This document shows, one piece after another, positions 8,295 to 16,170 of a stretch of 64,000 bases of DNA. Source of the stretch: CAZLMG01 sp964560765 (GTDB taxonomy: Bacteria; Bdellovibrionota_B; Oligoflexia; Oligoflexales; CAZLMG01); assembly GCA_964560765.1 (NCBI GenBank), contig CAZLMG010000002.1:124001-188000 (forward strand). The letters run 5' to 3'. The notes under the pieces are model-generated. The model was not told the origin of the DNA. It was given only the letters and a program-made list of their open reading frames with translations, and did not search any database. How positions within the stretch are numbered: position 1 is the first letter of the stretch; every line of letters begins with the position of its first letter. The translations under genes and the position numbers were made by a program.

Positions 8295-9755
8295 ATGACG
8301 AGGTGCCCCCTCTTGCAAAGCCTTCTGCTGCCAATCTTGCTGTTCATCCTCGGCTGCCAAACGACTGCGGATGATTCCGCTGATCTGAGCGATCGACAAG
8401 CTGTACGCTCTCGGCTGAGCGCAGGTCAAACCAATGAAGCCGCTAAGGCCCTGCCACATCCTGCTGTTGGGTTCCTGCGCACCGGAGAAGCAATGTTCTT
8501 GACGACCATGGCTGGATCCGTACAACCCGGTCAACTTGCTGCAGCTGCAGCCCTTGGCGCTTCTCTAGAGGCTCGCAAGACCGTGCGAGTCACGACCGAA
8601 CTTCGCAACTTTCTTCTGACAGATGTGGAAGAAGGTTATTATCCAGCCGAATACGAGGTGGTAGCCTTTCACATCTTCAACGCCTGGGCTTCGTTACAGC
8701 TTGAAGATTTCGTGGCAGCGCGGGTTGAAGCTCGGCGCGCAGCCCGCTATCTGCAGGGACAATTTGATGATCGTCGACGAACCTTCGACGATCCAATCTT
8801 GCGACTTTGGCTAACTGGCGTTTGGCTTGCCCTAGGTGAATGGCAATTTGCCCGCGCTGACTTGCGCCGGGCCGCCGTCTTGTCACCAGAGTTGGGCTGG
8901 GCCCAACGCCTCGCGGATGCGCCCCACCCACCCAAACACTACTATCTCGCACTCATTGGCCCTGGCCCCGAGCTGCTGTCAGCCCGGCGAAAGCCCACCA
9001 GTTTCGAATCAGATCGTGACTTCTACTTTACGCCTGGGATTGAATCCGTCACTCTTTACATCGACGATGGCGACCCGAACGATTGGCGCCCCGTTCGGAC
9101 GCTAGAGTCTCGCGATTGGTATAGCTGGCATCAAGATCGCAACCATGCGGTACGCCAATTTCTAGACGGATCAAAGCAAGCAGCCGTCACAGCCACAGGT
9201 GCTGCAAAATCGGCACTGTACTTGACCGCAGTCGGCGGTGCTTCTGCGGTCATGGGAGCCGCTTCGATTGCTGCTGGAGCTGGCGTTTTTGCCATCGGAG
9301 TTGCCGCCGCCAGCGTGCTGAAGTCGGTCGAGATCGCCGGATATGCAGCAATAGCCGGCTATGGCGTCGCCAAAGCTGGCCTCGCCCAATCCGGAGAGAC
9401 CATGCGAGTCGGTGCGGCCGATGCGGGCAACATTTACGCGGAAGCCACGGATCGATCAAAAAGCTACCCATTCCTGCGATTTTTGCCGGATCATGTTGCG
9501 GCCGGCGGCGGAGAACTACCAGCTTATGCCATCAGCATCGGGCGATTACAAACAGCGGTGCCGCCCATCCAAGTTTGGCAAAAACCAGGCAGCCTGACGC
9601 AGGTGAAGCTATTCTATCTTCCCACCATACAAAACGAAGGTATTCGTACACTCGTACGCAGCACCCTTCGAAACAAAGACGATTCGTCAGTAGAAGAGGG
9701 CAGGCCCCTCGCCCCGGCCTACGTGAGGACCGGGGGCGAGGTCTTTAGCCAATGA
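8295..9755 (+). CDS. Large lipoprotein, COG3014-like
   Basis: A 486-residue protein with signal peptide and lipobox ILGC (Cys21). The middle part (about 110-210) has helical, TPR-like character with a pattern resembling uncharacterised COG3014 lipoproteins (YEVVAFHIFNAWASL, FVAARVEARRAARYL). A strongly Ala/Gly-rich hydrophobic stretch at about 295-365 could insert into or lie on a membrane. The C-terminal 100 residues resemble a beta domain. The ribosome-binding site is weak. Function unknown; an envelope role is inferred from the lipobox. Confidence 0.8.
   Translation: MTRCPLLQSLLLPILLFILGCQTTADDSADLSDRQAVRSRLSAGQTNEAAKALPHPAVGFLRTGEAMFLTTMAGSVQPGQLAAAAALGASLEARKTVRVTTELRNFLLTDVEEGYYPAEYEVVAFHIFNAWASLQLEDFVAARVEARRAARYLQGQFDDRRRTFDDPILRLWLTGVWLALGEWQFARADLRRAAVLSPELGWAQRLADAPHPPKHYYLALIGPGPELLSARRKPTSFESDRDFYFTPGIESVTLYIDDGDPNDWRPVRTLESRDWYSWHQDRNHAVRQFLDGSKQAAVTATGAAKSALYLTAVGGASAVMGAASIAAGAGVFAIGVAAASVLKSVEIAGYAAIAGYGVAKAGLAQSGETMRVGAADAGNIYAEATDRSKSYPFLRFLPDHVAAGGGELPAYAISIGRLQTAVPPIQVWQKPGSLTQVKLFYLPTIQNEGIRTLVRSTLRNKDDSSVEEGRPLAPAYVRTGGEVFSQ
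9707..9741 (+). terminator. Hairpin inside the last codons of the lipoprotein gene
   Basis: CCTCGCCCCGG (9707-9717) pairs with CCGGGGGCGAGG (9730-9741), leaving one bulged base, and is followed by TCTTT. It sits just before the stop codon at 9753-9755. It may be an intrinsic terminator that overlaps the coding end, though the U-tract is short. Confidence 0.4.
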
Positions 9756-10302
9756 GCAGTTGGCTTGCGGAAACGGGGAACTTCCCCAAAAGACGAGGGC
9801 TGGACGTTGCGCGCCTTGGATTTGGACTTGTCATTTCGATGATTGGTAGGCACTTTCGCATCATCTGTCCCAAGGTGCGGAGTCGACTTCAGCTAGCACC
9901 TGCAGTGCTGAAGCATTCAAAAAGAACTAAAAATCATTCTTCTCTTTTCGTATCTTAGGTACATCTCCTGTCGATCCAAAATATTTTGCTTGCGAATAAT
10001 AAAACCCTTTTAATTCAGACAGTTAACGGCGCGGTCAGATTGCCCCCTGAAAGGAGCTTTCCCTATTTCAAATTTTTCCTCTTTATTTACAATACCTTAA
10101 ACATAAGCTCCCCTGCGTCATGCAAGCAAATGCGGCTCATGTGAGCTCATTCACCCATTTCACGCTCACATCTAACAGCGTCGAACACATTTCTGCGAAT
10201 TCTGCTGCCATTCCTTTGCCTCGAGAATTTGAACAAATTAGCAATAAAGTATGGCAGCATAGTTCCCACAAAGTTTCCCATTCACATTCAAGGAGTCCGG
10301 AC
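9756..10302. other. 547-bp region without a convincing gene
   Basis: AT-rich between the two envelope genes, particularly 9930-10110, so it probably holds the promoter and a long leader for the gene at 10303. A 68-codon open frame at 9752-9958 and the in-frame extension of the next gene back to 10120 lack ribosome-binding sites and have composition unlike protein. Confidence 0.5.
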
Positions 10303-11052
10303 ATGCGTATGATTTTGGCCGCATCGTTGTTGCCGCTGATCACTAATTGCGTTTCACTTTCCAGCTACCATTCCGCGCGGCCACTGCGCCAAGGCAATAC
10401 GTCGACTTTCTTCGGCGTCGGTAGCACGTCAATCAAGTATCTGGACAAGAAAGATGACGACGCAGCGACAACCGAAGCTAAAGACACCGTCGAAAGTATC
10501 AGCTTGCCAATCATCGAAGGCGGTATGCGTTACGGTTTGGGCAACAACATGGAAATTGGCGGCAAGGTTACCGCTCCCGGTTCCATTGGCGGTGACTTCA
10601 AGTACACTCTGCTCAATGGGGAAAGCTTGGCCGTAGCGGCCGGTGCGGGCCTTACGTATACAAGCTATTCCTCCGGATCGGACGATGACAAAATCGAGAC
10701 GACTCTCTTTGATATCGCCGTTCCCATTTACCTCAGCTACGACCTTGCTGATTGGTCCAGCATTTATCTGGGACCTCGATATATTCTGCGCAGTAGCAAT
10801 ACGAAACGCGCCTCCGATGCCGCCGAGTCGAGCGCGATCAGTTTGATCGGTGCCTCTGTCGGCATCAACCTAGGGCCGTTTGTAGTTGAAGCAGGGTACT
10901 TCATGGAGCCCGGCGCTGATGCGGGAATTCAGCAAATTACCATTGGCTACTCCGACCACTACCAGAATGTTGAACGCCCCAGCCGTGGAGACCGCAAGGG
11001 CAAATCTAAGGACAAAATGTCCACGAGTGACGAGCCAGCAGAGGAAGAGTAA
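10303..11052 (+). CDS. Putative outer-membrane beta-barrel protein
   Basis: A 249-residue exported protein. The signal sequence ends LITNC (Cys16), so it might be a lipoprotein, although the lipobox is poor. The rest alternates short amphipathic strands and charged turns (GNNMEIGGKVTAPGSIGG, IYLSYDLADWSSIYLGPRY), which is typical of small OmpA/OmpW-like barrels, and ends in a charged, probably disordered Lys/Glu tail. ATG 10303 follows AAGGAG by 7 bp; the frame is open from 10120, but that extension looks non-coding. A stem-loop follows the gene. Function unknown. Confidence 0.8.
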   Translation: MRMILAASLLPLITNCVSLSSYHSARPLRQGNTSTFFGVGSTSIKYLDKKDDDAATTEAKDTVESISLPIIEGGMRYGLGNNMEIGGKVTAPGSIGGDFKYTLLNGESLAVAAGAGLTYTSYSSGSDDDKIETTLFDIAVPIYLSYDLADWSSIYLGPRYILRSSNTKRASDAAESSAISLIGASVGINLGPFVVEAGYFMEPGADAGIQQITIGYSDHYQNVERPSRGDRKGKSKDKMSTSDEPAEEE

Positions 11053-11061
11053 TCAAGTGTT

Positions 11062-11087
11062 GCAAGGGGCGCTACTTTGCCCCTTGC
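11062..11087 (+). terminator. Stem-loop after the barrel gene
   Basis: A perfect 9-bp inverted repeat, GCAAGGGGC/GCCCCTTGC, with an 8-nt loop lies 10 bp after the stop codon. No real U-tract follows, so it may act as a weak terminator or an mRNA-stabilising hairpin. Confidence 0.55.
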
Positions 11088-11199
11088 TCCCATTGCCGAA
11101 AATAAGTAGTTTCGCGCCCCAATGCGAATCACAAATTGCCAGAGTGGCATAACCGAATGGGTGCCACCCCGGTACTTGACTTCAGGCAGGGGGCCAACT

Positions 11200-12093
11200 T
11201 TGCGACATCTTTTCTACATACTGACTGCGGCCAGCGTCAACACTGCCTGCCACCGACAAACCCATGACCTGAATGCCCATATTGCTGGTCACGAACCTGC
11301 ACCGATCGAGATCATCGACGTCCACACCCATACCAGTTTTTCGGATGAACCCGAGTTTACCAGCGGTATTATGGACAATGCCGCAACCTACCGTGCGACT
11401 TGGGAGCGCGCTCGCGTCGTCGGCGGCATCAGTCACCTCGGCGGCGGCGAACAAGCCAATCGGGAATTAGCCGATATGCCGCTGTTGTTCTGCGTTGGCA
11501 TCGGCAGAACATTCGATTTGCGGGAAATTGAGGCCAAATTGGATCGGCCCGAGTATGGCTGTATCAAGATTTACCTGGGATACGTGCATCGCTTTGCGCA
11601 CGACGCCTATTACCATCCCATCTACAAGTTAGCGGCGAAGTACGATGTTCCAGTGGTCTTTCACACCGGCGATACTTATTCGAGCCGAGGCAAGATAAAG
11701 TTTTCCGACCCTTTGACCATCGATGAAGTTGCTGTGGACTTTCCCGATACACGCTTCGTGATTGCTCACATGGGGAACCCCTGGGTGCAATCAGCGGCGG
11801 AGGTCGCCTACAAGAATCCAAACGTTTACATCGAAGGATCTGCCATCATCATTGGCAAATTGCACGAACAGAGTTCCTCGTGGCTGGAGGAGTTTGGAGT
11901 CGAGCCACTGCGCTGGGCTTGGGGCTACATGGAGTCACCAGAAAAACTCATGTTCGGCAGTGATTGGCCGCTCGTCGACATCGAGGCATATGCTAGCATC
12001 TATCGCCGGGCGATTCCTCGCCAGTATTGGGATTTAGTTTTTCGAGAAAATGCACTCAAAGTCTTCCCGAAACTGGCGGAGCGCGCGCGCTAA
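11200..12093 (+). CDS. Amidohydrolase-2 family metal-dependent hydrolase (probable lipoprotein)
   Basis: A TIM-barrel amidohydrolase of the Amidohydro_2 family. Metal-site motifs are visible: IDVHTHT near residue 42, VFHTGD near 156, VIAHMGNPW near 187 and MFGSDWPL near 251. The reaction cannot be read from sequence; relatives hydrolyse lactones or amides or decarboxylate aromatic acids. I prefer TTG 11200, preceded by AGGGGG, because it begins directly with a signal peptide ending NTAC (Cys17). ATG 11122 in the same frame has no ribosome-binding site. It converges on the isonitrile operon, overlapping DUF924 by 4 bp. Confidence 0.82.
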   Translation: MRHLFYILTAASVNTACHRQTHDLNAHIAGHEPAPIEIIDVHTHTSFSDEPEFTSGIMDNAATYRATWERARVVGGISHLGGGEQANRELADMPLLFCVGIGRTFDLREIEAKLDRPEYGCIKIYLGYVHRFAHDAYYHPIYKLAAKYDVPVVFHTGDTYSSRGKIKFSDPLTIDEVAVDFPDTRFVIAHMGNPWVQSAAEVAYKNPNVYIEGSAIIIGKLHEQSSSWLEEFGVEPLRWAWGYMESPEKLMFGSDWPLVDIEAYASIYRRAIPRQYWDLVFRENALKVFPKLAERAR

Positions 12094-12689
12094 AATCCAC
12101 CGCCATCGGCCAGATACTCTATCTCTGCAGCTGTGGAATGCCGACCAAGGGCTCTATTCCGATGGGGATAGCGCCCAAAACGTTGAATGACTTGCTGATG
12201 AGATACGGCAAAGTCATAGACCATCTGGGCACTGGACTGAACGCCTTCAGGCACCCGCTGCTGCCATTTGGCAAACAGTTCTACGCTCTGCATCTGATCC
12301 CGCACCGACTCGGAATGCTCAAATGGCAAATAGATGAATAACTGCTCCCAGAACGGGCAATCGATGTCCGCAGCGCGCTCGACCAACTGCATCGCCCAGT
12401 AGCGAGCTAGGATGTCAAAAGCAAAGGATCGAGGGGAGTCGCGATAAATGTTGCGCGGCAATTGGTCAAACAGCAGGATCAACGACACTATGCCAGATCT
12501 GTCTTTGGCCCAGTCCCGCCAAACATCTGCTCGCGCCGCGGGATCCTCCAGAAGATGCGAAAATTTCTGGCGCAGCATGCCGTCGAAGGCATCATTACGG
12601 CGAAACCACACGGGAAGCCGCGTCTCGAATCCCTGGGTCCCAGCTGTTGCCTCGGCAAACCATGCTGCGTGTAAGTCTTGCCACTTCAT
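12090..12689 (-). CDS. DUF924 family protein
   Basis: A 199-residue cytoplasmic helical protein matching the DUF924 pattern: WFxxD near the N-terminus, LILLFDQLPRNIYRDSPRSFAFD, YLPFEHSE, and RFGRYPHRNRALGR followed by STAAEIEYL. Its biochemical role is unknown. Its start overlaps the P450 stop by 4 bp, so it is almost certainly translated from the same message as the isonitrile synthase, oxygenase and P450, making it a candidate pathway component or chaperone. It is the last gene of that operon. Confidence 0.88.
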   Translation of the reverse strand: MKWQDLHAAWFAEATAGTQGFETRLPVWFRRNDAFDGMLRQKFSHLLEDPAARADVWRDWAKDRSGIVSLILLFDQLPRNIYRDSPRSFAFDILARYWAMQLVERAADIDCPFWEQLFIYLPFEHSESVRDQMQSVELFAKWQQRVPEGVQSSAQMVYDFAVSHQQVIQRFGRYPHRNRALGRHSTAAEIEYLADGGGF

Positions 12690-13909
12690 CCCGAAGGCTC
12701 CAACAAGAGAGGTAGCGATGCAAATCCCGAGAATGCTAGACTAGCATGCTTACGCTGACTGGGCTGCCCTGGATTCAGGCGCGCACTGGGAAAACGCGAT
12801 AACACAATCCGAAATACCTCCTGCATCAGCATGCGGGCGAGAGGTGCCCCTAAGCAATGATGCGCACCGTGCCCATAGGCCATATGCGGGTTCCGTCGCC
12901 GTCGAATATTGCAAACATCAGGATCGGCAAAAATGGCAGGATCCCGATTCACTGCATGGCAAGACAAAAATACGACTCCCCCAGATGGAATGACCGTATC
13001 GCCAACGCACGCCTCTTCTCGGGCGACGCGAAATAGAAACGTAACGGCTGGGTCGAGTCGATTGAACTCTTCGATGGCTGTTTCCAGACACTGGGGATTT
13101 TTCAACAAATCATCACGCACCCCTGGCGTCGACAGCATGGTAAACATGTTGTGACAGAGTTGATCCGTAGTCGTCACCTGCCCCGCTACCAACATCATCA
13201 CCGCCTGAGCCAAAACCTCTTCATCGCCAAGGGCAAATTCTGGCTGCACACTCATCATCTGGCTCAGATAGTCTTTACCAGGTTCCTTGCGCCGCATCTG
13301 CAGCAACTGGGCGAACTGATCGCGAATGTTCTGGGCGCAGCGATTGACCAAGACTCCATCCTCATTCCGATACTGGGATGCGCCGCCAAAAAATTGAGTC
13401 ATCTCATAGGACCACTGATAGAAATCAGCACGCAATTCCCGCGGCAAAGCAAATAAGTCCGCTAACACCAAAGACGGCAAGGGCACGGCAATATCGCGGC
13501 AAAAGTCCACATCGCCACGAGCGCAGCTGTCAACGATCAGCTGGTTGATACAAGTCTTGATGCGAGGGCGAAATCTCTCAAGCAGTTCCGCCCCCAAACC
13601 CGCTGCGGCCATGGCGCGCCGGCGTGTGTGAGCGCCATCATCACTCATGACCATCATCTGCTGTACGATCCCGAGAAAATCAGGGATGAGATCAAGATTT
13701 AAGTTGGGCATGCGTGAAATGAAGAAGGAGCGACGATCGGCGCTGAATACCGGATTGCGCAACACCGCGCTAGCCAAGGCAAAATTCGCCACCGTGAAGA
13801 ATCCACCCTGCTCCCACCAATAGACAGGGCCACGTGCCTGCACGAAGCGACTGAACTCGCTCGGTAGCAACAGCTTTTTAGCTTCCAGAAATGAATGTTC
13901 AGGCTGCAC
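12686..13909 (-). CDS. Cytochrome P450
   Basis: A 407-residue soluble bacterial P450. The haem loop is YGHGAHHCLG with axial Cys352 (Tyr replaces the usual first Phe), and the K-helix ExxR is Glu281-Arg284. The I-helix reads AGQVTT (242-247): the conserved acidic residue before Thr is Val, a change seen in P450s with atypical proton delivery or non-hydroxylating chemistry. The start is GTG at 13909 with AGGAG upstream. It lies 11 bp after the oxygenase gene and overlaps DUF924. By analogy with fungal Dit1-Dit2 and xanthocillin-type pathways, it probably oxidises or couples the isonitrile product; this is inference. Confidence 0.93.
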   Translation of the reverse strand: MQPEHSFLEAKKLLLPSEFSRFVQARGPVYWWEQGGFFTVANFALASAVLRNPVFSADRRSFFISRMPNLNLDLIPDFLGIVQQMMVMSDDGAHTRRRAMAAAGLGAELLERFRPRIKTCINQLIVDSCARGDVDFCRDIAVPLPSLVLADLFALPRELRADFYQWSYEMTQFFGGASQYRNEDGVLVNRCAQNIRDQFAQLLQMRRKEPGKDYLSQMMSVQPEFALGDEEVLAQAVMMLVAGQVTTTDQLCHNMFTMLSTPGVRDDLLKNPQCLETAIEEFNRLDPAVTFLFRVAREEACVGDTVIPSGGVVFLSCHAVNRDPAIFADPDVCNIRRRRNPHMAYGHGAHHCLGAPLARMLMQEVFRIVLSRFPSARLNPGQPSQRKHASLAFSGFASLPLLLEPSG

Positions 13910-13920
13910 AACAAAGCTCC

Positions 13921-14700
13921 TTATAATATTTGCACACGGCGTAGATGACGATTTGCCATGCCAGTCAAAGGGCGCCGCCCATGCAGGAGGCTATGGTTAT
14001 CGGCCAAAAGCAGATCGCCTTGCTGCCAGCGATGGACGTATTGCATGGCTGGATCATAGAGCCATGGACGCAAGGAACTCCAAAGATCGTCCTCGCGGCC
14101 CCTTGCTTCCCCGACCAGCTCCACCGCAACGGGATTTTTTTCTGTCATGACTGGCTCGGCGATCCGCAATCGGTCCTCGCCCGTATGTGGATGCCTAGAA
14201 AACAGCGGTTCCGTGAATTCACCGCCGTAATGAGCCAAACGCTCGGTGCTGTAGCGCAATTGAGCGTTGCTCCAGCGCAAAGACCATTCTGCGTTCAATT
14301 TTTTACGGATACGTCGTGTATCGCAAAAAAATGTCTCACCGCCAGCAGGAGCAGATTCGGCTTGTAAGCACTGAAAGACAAGGATGGAGGGCACCCGATG
14401 AAAGGCGCCATCCCAATGGTACGGAATAGTCTCGCGCGAAAACAGATAGTTCTGATGGCCCGGCACATGGCGCAGATTCATCACCTGACCAAAATCCCAA
14501 GCTAAAAGCTCCCCATCGGCACCGGCAACGCGCCCAGCAAAGGCAACCAGCGACGCCTCTTCGGACTCTATGTGGGCCTGACGAATCAAGACCAGCCCAT
14601 GCTGCTGCACCAGCGCCCGCAGGTTATGCTGAGCCGCAAGTTCATCCACTCGATTTCCTCGACCATCGATTTCAAGGCCGAACGGCTGCATCACGTCCAT
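13921..14700 (-). CDS. TauD/PvcB-like Fe(II)/2-oxoglutarate oxygenase
   Basis: A 259-residue member of the TauD/TfdA fold. The iron-binding triad is His95-x-Asp97 (YHWDGAFH) and His240 (DNHSLLHGR), and the 2-oxoglutarate arginine lies in RHLRR at 251-255. In known isonitrile pathways the homologous partner (IsnB/PvcB) acts on the amino-acid-derived isonitrile made by IsnA/PvcA, for example by oxidative decarboxylation to a vinyl isonitrile. The start overlaps the isonitrile synthase stop by 10 bp and has AGGAGG upstream, so the two are translationally coupled. Confidence 0.92.
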   Translation of the reverse strand: MDVMQPFGLEIDGRGNRVDELAAQHNLRALVQQHGLVLIRQAHIESEEASLVAFAGRVAGADGELLAWDFGQVMNLRHVPGHQNYLFSRETIPYHWDGAFHRVPSILVFQCLQAESAPAGGETFFCDTRRIRKKLNAEWSLRWSNAQLRYSTERLAHYGGEFTEPLFSRHPHTGEDRLRIAEPVMTEKNPVAVELVGEARGREDDLWSSLRPWLYDPAMQYVHRWQQGDLLLADNHSLLHGRRPLTGMANRHLRRVQIL

Positions 14701-15695
14701 GGTCGCTCCTCCTGCCGTGGTCTCGTGGCGAATTCAAAATAGGGGTATTTCCCCGCCCAGAGCGCCAGCCGCCCCCCGAGACGAATGGCGTCTACGTGCC
14801 GCATGAGGGTGAAGCCATCGTCATTGCGCACCGCAACCGCGTGCCATGGGGTACGCCAGATATTGTCGCCATCTACCAAGCGAATACCGAGCTTGCGAGA
14901 ACTGGGAAGTTGCGGATGAATCGAGAGTCGCAGGGCGTCCGGGTAGTGCTCAGCCACAACCTGACTCCACGCCTGACTGCGGCGAACCACCTGATAGGCA
15001 TCGGACTTGGTCAAGTTGCGCAGTTGGTTTGTGGATAGGTGTGGGAACCGAACGCGCGCATCCTCAAGTAAGAAGCGATGTATCCCATTGAACAGTCGCC
15101 GCATGGATTCGCGACGACTCACTTCAACCTGTAAATCCCCAAGCCGCTCGCCGTACTCAATATCAAGCCTCTGGCGCATCACGGAAAAATCGGGCTCGGC
15201 ATATACATCATCTAAATCGAACCAAGAGACACCATTCATCCCTTGATCGCGCACCATGTCCAGGAGTTGGCTGCGATACGCGGAAACATCCGCATCCGCG
15301 ACCCCCACTACATCACTGAATACACGACCGTCTGAGCAAATGACCAGCTCAGCTCCTGGTTCATAGAATGCTCGTATATCCTCGATAATTCCATAGAGCC
15401 GCCGCAATGCCAGCAGTTCGCCCAAATCTGGTAGGTGGCTTAGAGTTTTCTCTCGGTTGGCAGACTTTGCGGGGAATGCCGGCAGGACGAGAGTGATCGT
15501 TTTTTGTGCCGCCACGAGGGCGCGTACGGTTGCCATGGGATAAGCAAAGGTATCGGGAACGGATGTTTGGGCGTCACTGAGCAGATTCACATAGGGCATG
15601 AACTGCATCAGGATTTTATCGACACACCAGGCTGTGGATGGCTGCCGGGATGCTTGTCGGATCGCCCGAATGGGCGACGGAAATGCGGACATCAT
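14691..15695 (-). CDS. Isonitrile (isocyanide) synthase, PvcA/IsnA/Dit1 family
   Basis: This family converts the amino group of Tyr or Trp, with ribulose-5-phosphate as the one-carbon source, into an isonitrile. Family signatures are clear: VLPAFPAKSANREKTL near residue 70, LPDLGELLAL, ICSDGRVFSDVVGV near 120, SIHPQLPSSRKLGIRL near 260, and TPWHAVAV. The length of 334 residues matches PvcA. The start is one of two adjacent ATGs (15695 or 15692) behind GGAGG at 15701-15705; the frame is open to 15707 but without a site. It heads a four-gene operon with the oxygenase, the P450 and DUF924. The precursor amino acid cannot be told from sequence. Confidence 0.93.
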   Translation of the reverse strand: MMSAFPSPIRAIRQASRQPSTAWCVDKILMQFMPYVNLLSDAQTSVPDTFAYPMATVRALVAAQKTITLVLPAFPAKSANREKTLSHLPDLGELLALRRLYGIIEDIRAFYEPGAELVICSDGRVFSDVVGVADADVSAYRSQLLDMVRDQGMNGVSWFDLDDVYAEPDFSVMRQRLDIEYGERLGDLQVEVSRRESMRRLFNGIHRFLLEDARVRFPHLSTNQLRNLTKSDAYQVVRRSQAWSQVVAEHYPDALRLSIHPQLPSSRKLGIRLVDGDNIWRTPWHAVAVRNDDGFTLMRHVDAIRLGGRLALWAGKYPYFEFATRPRQEERPWT

Positions 15696-15750
15696 TAGAT
15701 CCTCCATTCGGTTGCAGATTCAATCTAGCCGAATGCAGGATACAGAAAAA

Positions 15751-15756
15751 ATTATA
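15751..15756 (-). promoter_or_regulatory. Possible -10 box of the isonitrile operon
   Basis: On the minus strand the sequence reads TATAAT, a perfect -10 hexamer, 46 bp upstream of the GGAGG site of the isonitrile synthase, in an AT-rich stretch. No good -35 hexamer is visible at 16-18 bp, so an activator may be needed, or the match may be chance. Confidence 0.35.
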
Positions 15757-15783
15757 GATACTAAGGGATCACATAAGATGGGC

Positions 15784-16143
15784 TTATGAGTCGCCGTCGC
15801 GGGTTAACTTGGCCGCTGCCTTGCGAGCGCCATCAGAGAGCCGAACGGTAACGCCTTCCAAACCCGTTTCTTCGGCCACGAGAGCCTCTGCCGGAGACTT
15901 TCCGGCAAGCACAGCCTGCGGCATTTTCTGGCTCGCGCCCGACTTGTTTTGCATGAGTCCAGAAAACTCAGCCAACACGGCCTGGCAAACCGCATCGTCA
16001 ATGAGGCCCATGCGATTCATGGCATCGCCGATTAACTGTACTTCCTCGTCTGTCATGTTGGCCAAGATTTCAGTTGCGGCCTCCTCGCCTGCCATCAGCA
16101 GCAGCACGGCAACTTTTTCAGCGTTGGTGAGACTCTTGTCCAT
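15784..16143 (-). CDS. Stand-alone FliG N-domain-like protein
   Basis: A 119-residue protein whose first 60 residues resemble the FliG N-terminal domain (LTNAEKVAVLLLMAGEEAATEIL followed by MTDEEVQLIGDAMNRMG). That domain in full-length FliG (about 335 residues) anchors the rotor to FliF. The middle and torque-generating C-terminal domains are absent; instead there is a short linker and a charged tail. The start has GAGGAGATC upstream, so it is a complete short gene rather than a window artefact. It could be a FliF-binding accessory or an unrelated adaptor. No other flagellar genes are nearby. Confidence 0.75.
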   Translation of the reverse strand: MDKSLTNAEKVAVLLLMAGEEAATEILANMTDEEVQLIGDAMNRMGLIDDAVCQAVLAEFSGLMQNKSGASQKMPQAVLAGKSPAEALVAEETGLEGVTVRLSDGARKAAAKLTRDGDS

Positions 16144-16170
16144 GGGATCTCCTCTCAGACTTCGCGCCGA

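Noticed and set aside
9752..9958. 68-codon open frame after the COG3014-like gene.
   Set aside because: No site upstream other than inside the previous gene, no recognisable domain.
10120..10302. N-terminal extension of the barrel protein to ATG 10120.
   Set aside because: ATG 10303 has AAGGAG and begins a signal sequence; the extension would bury it.
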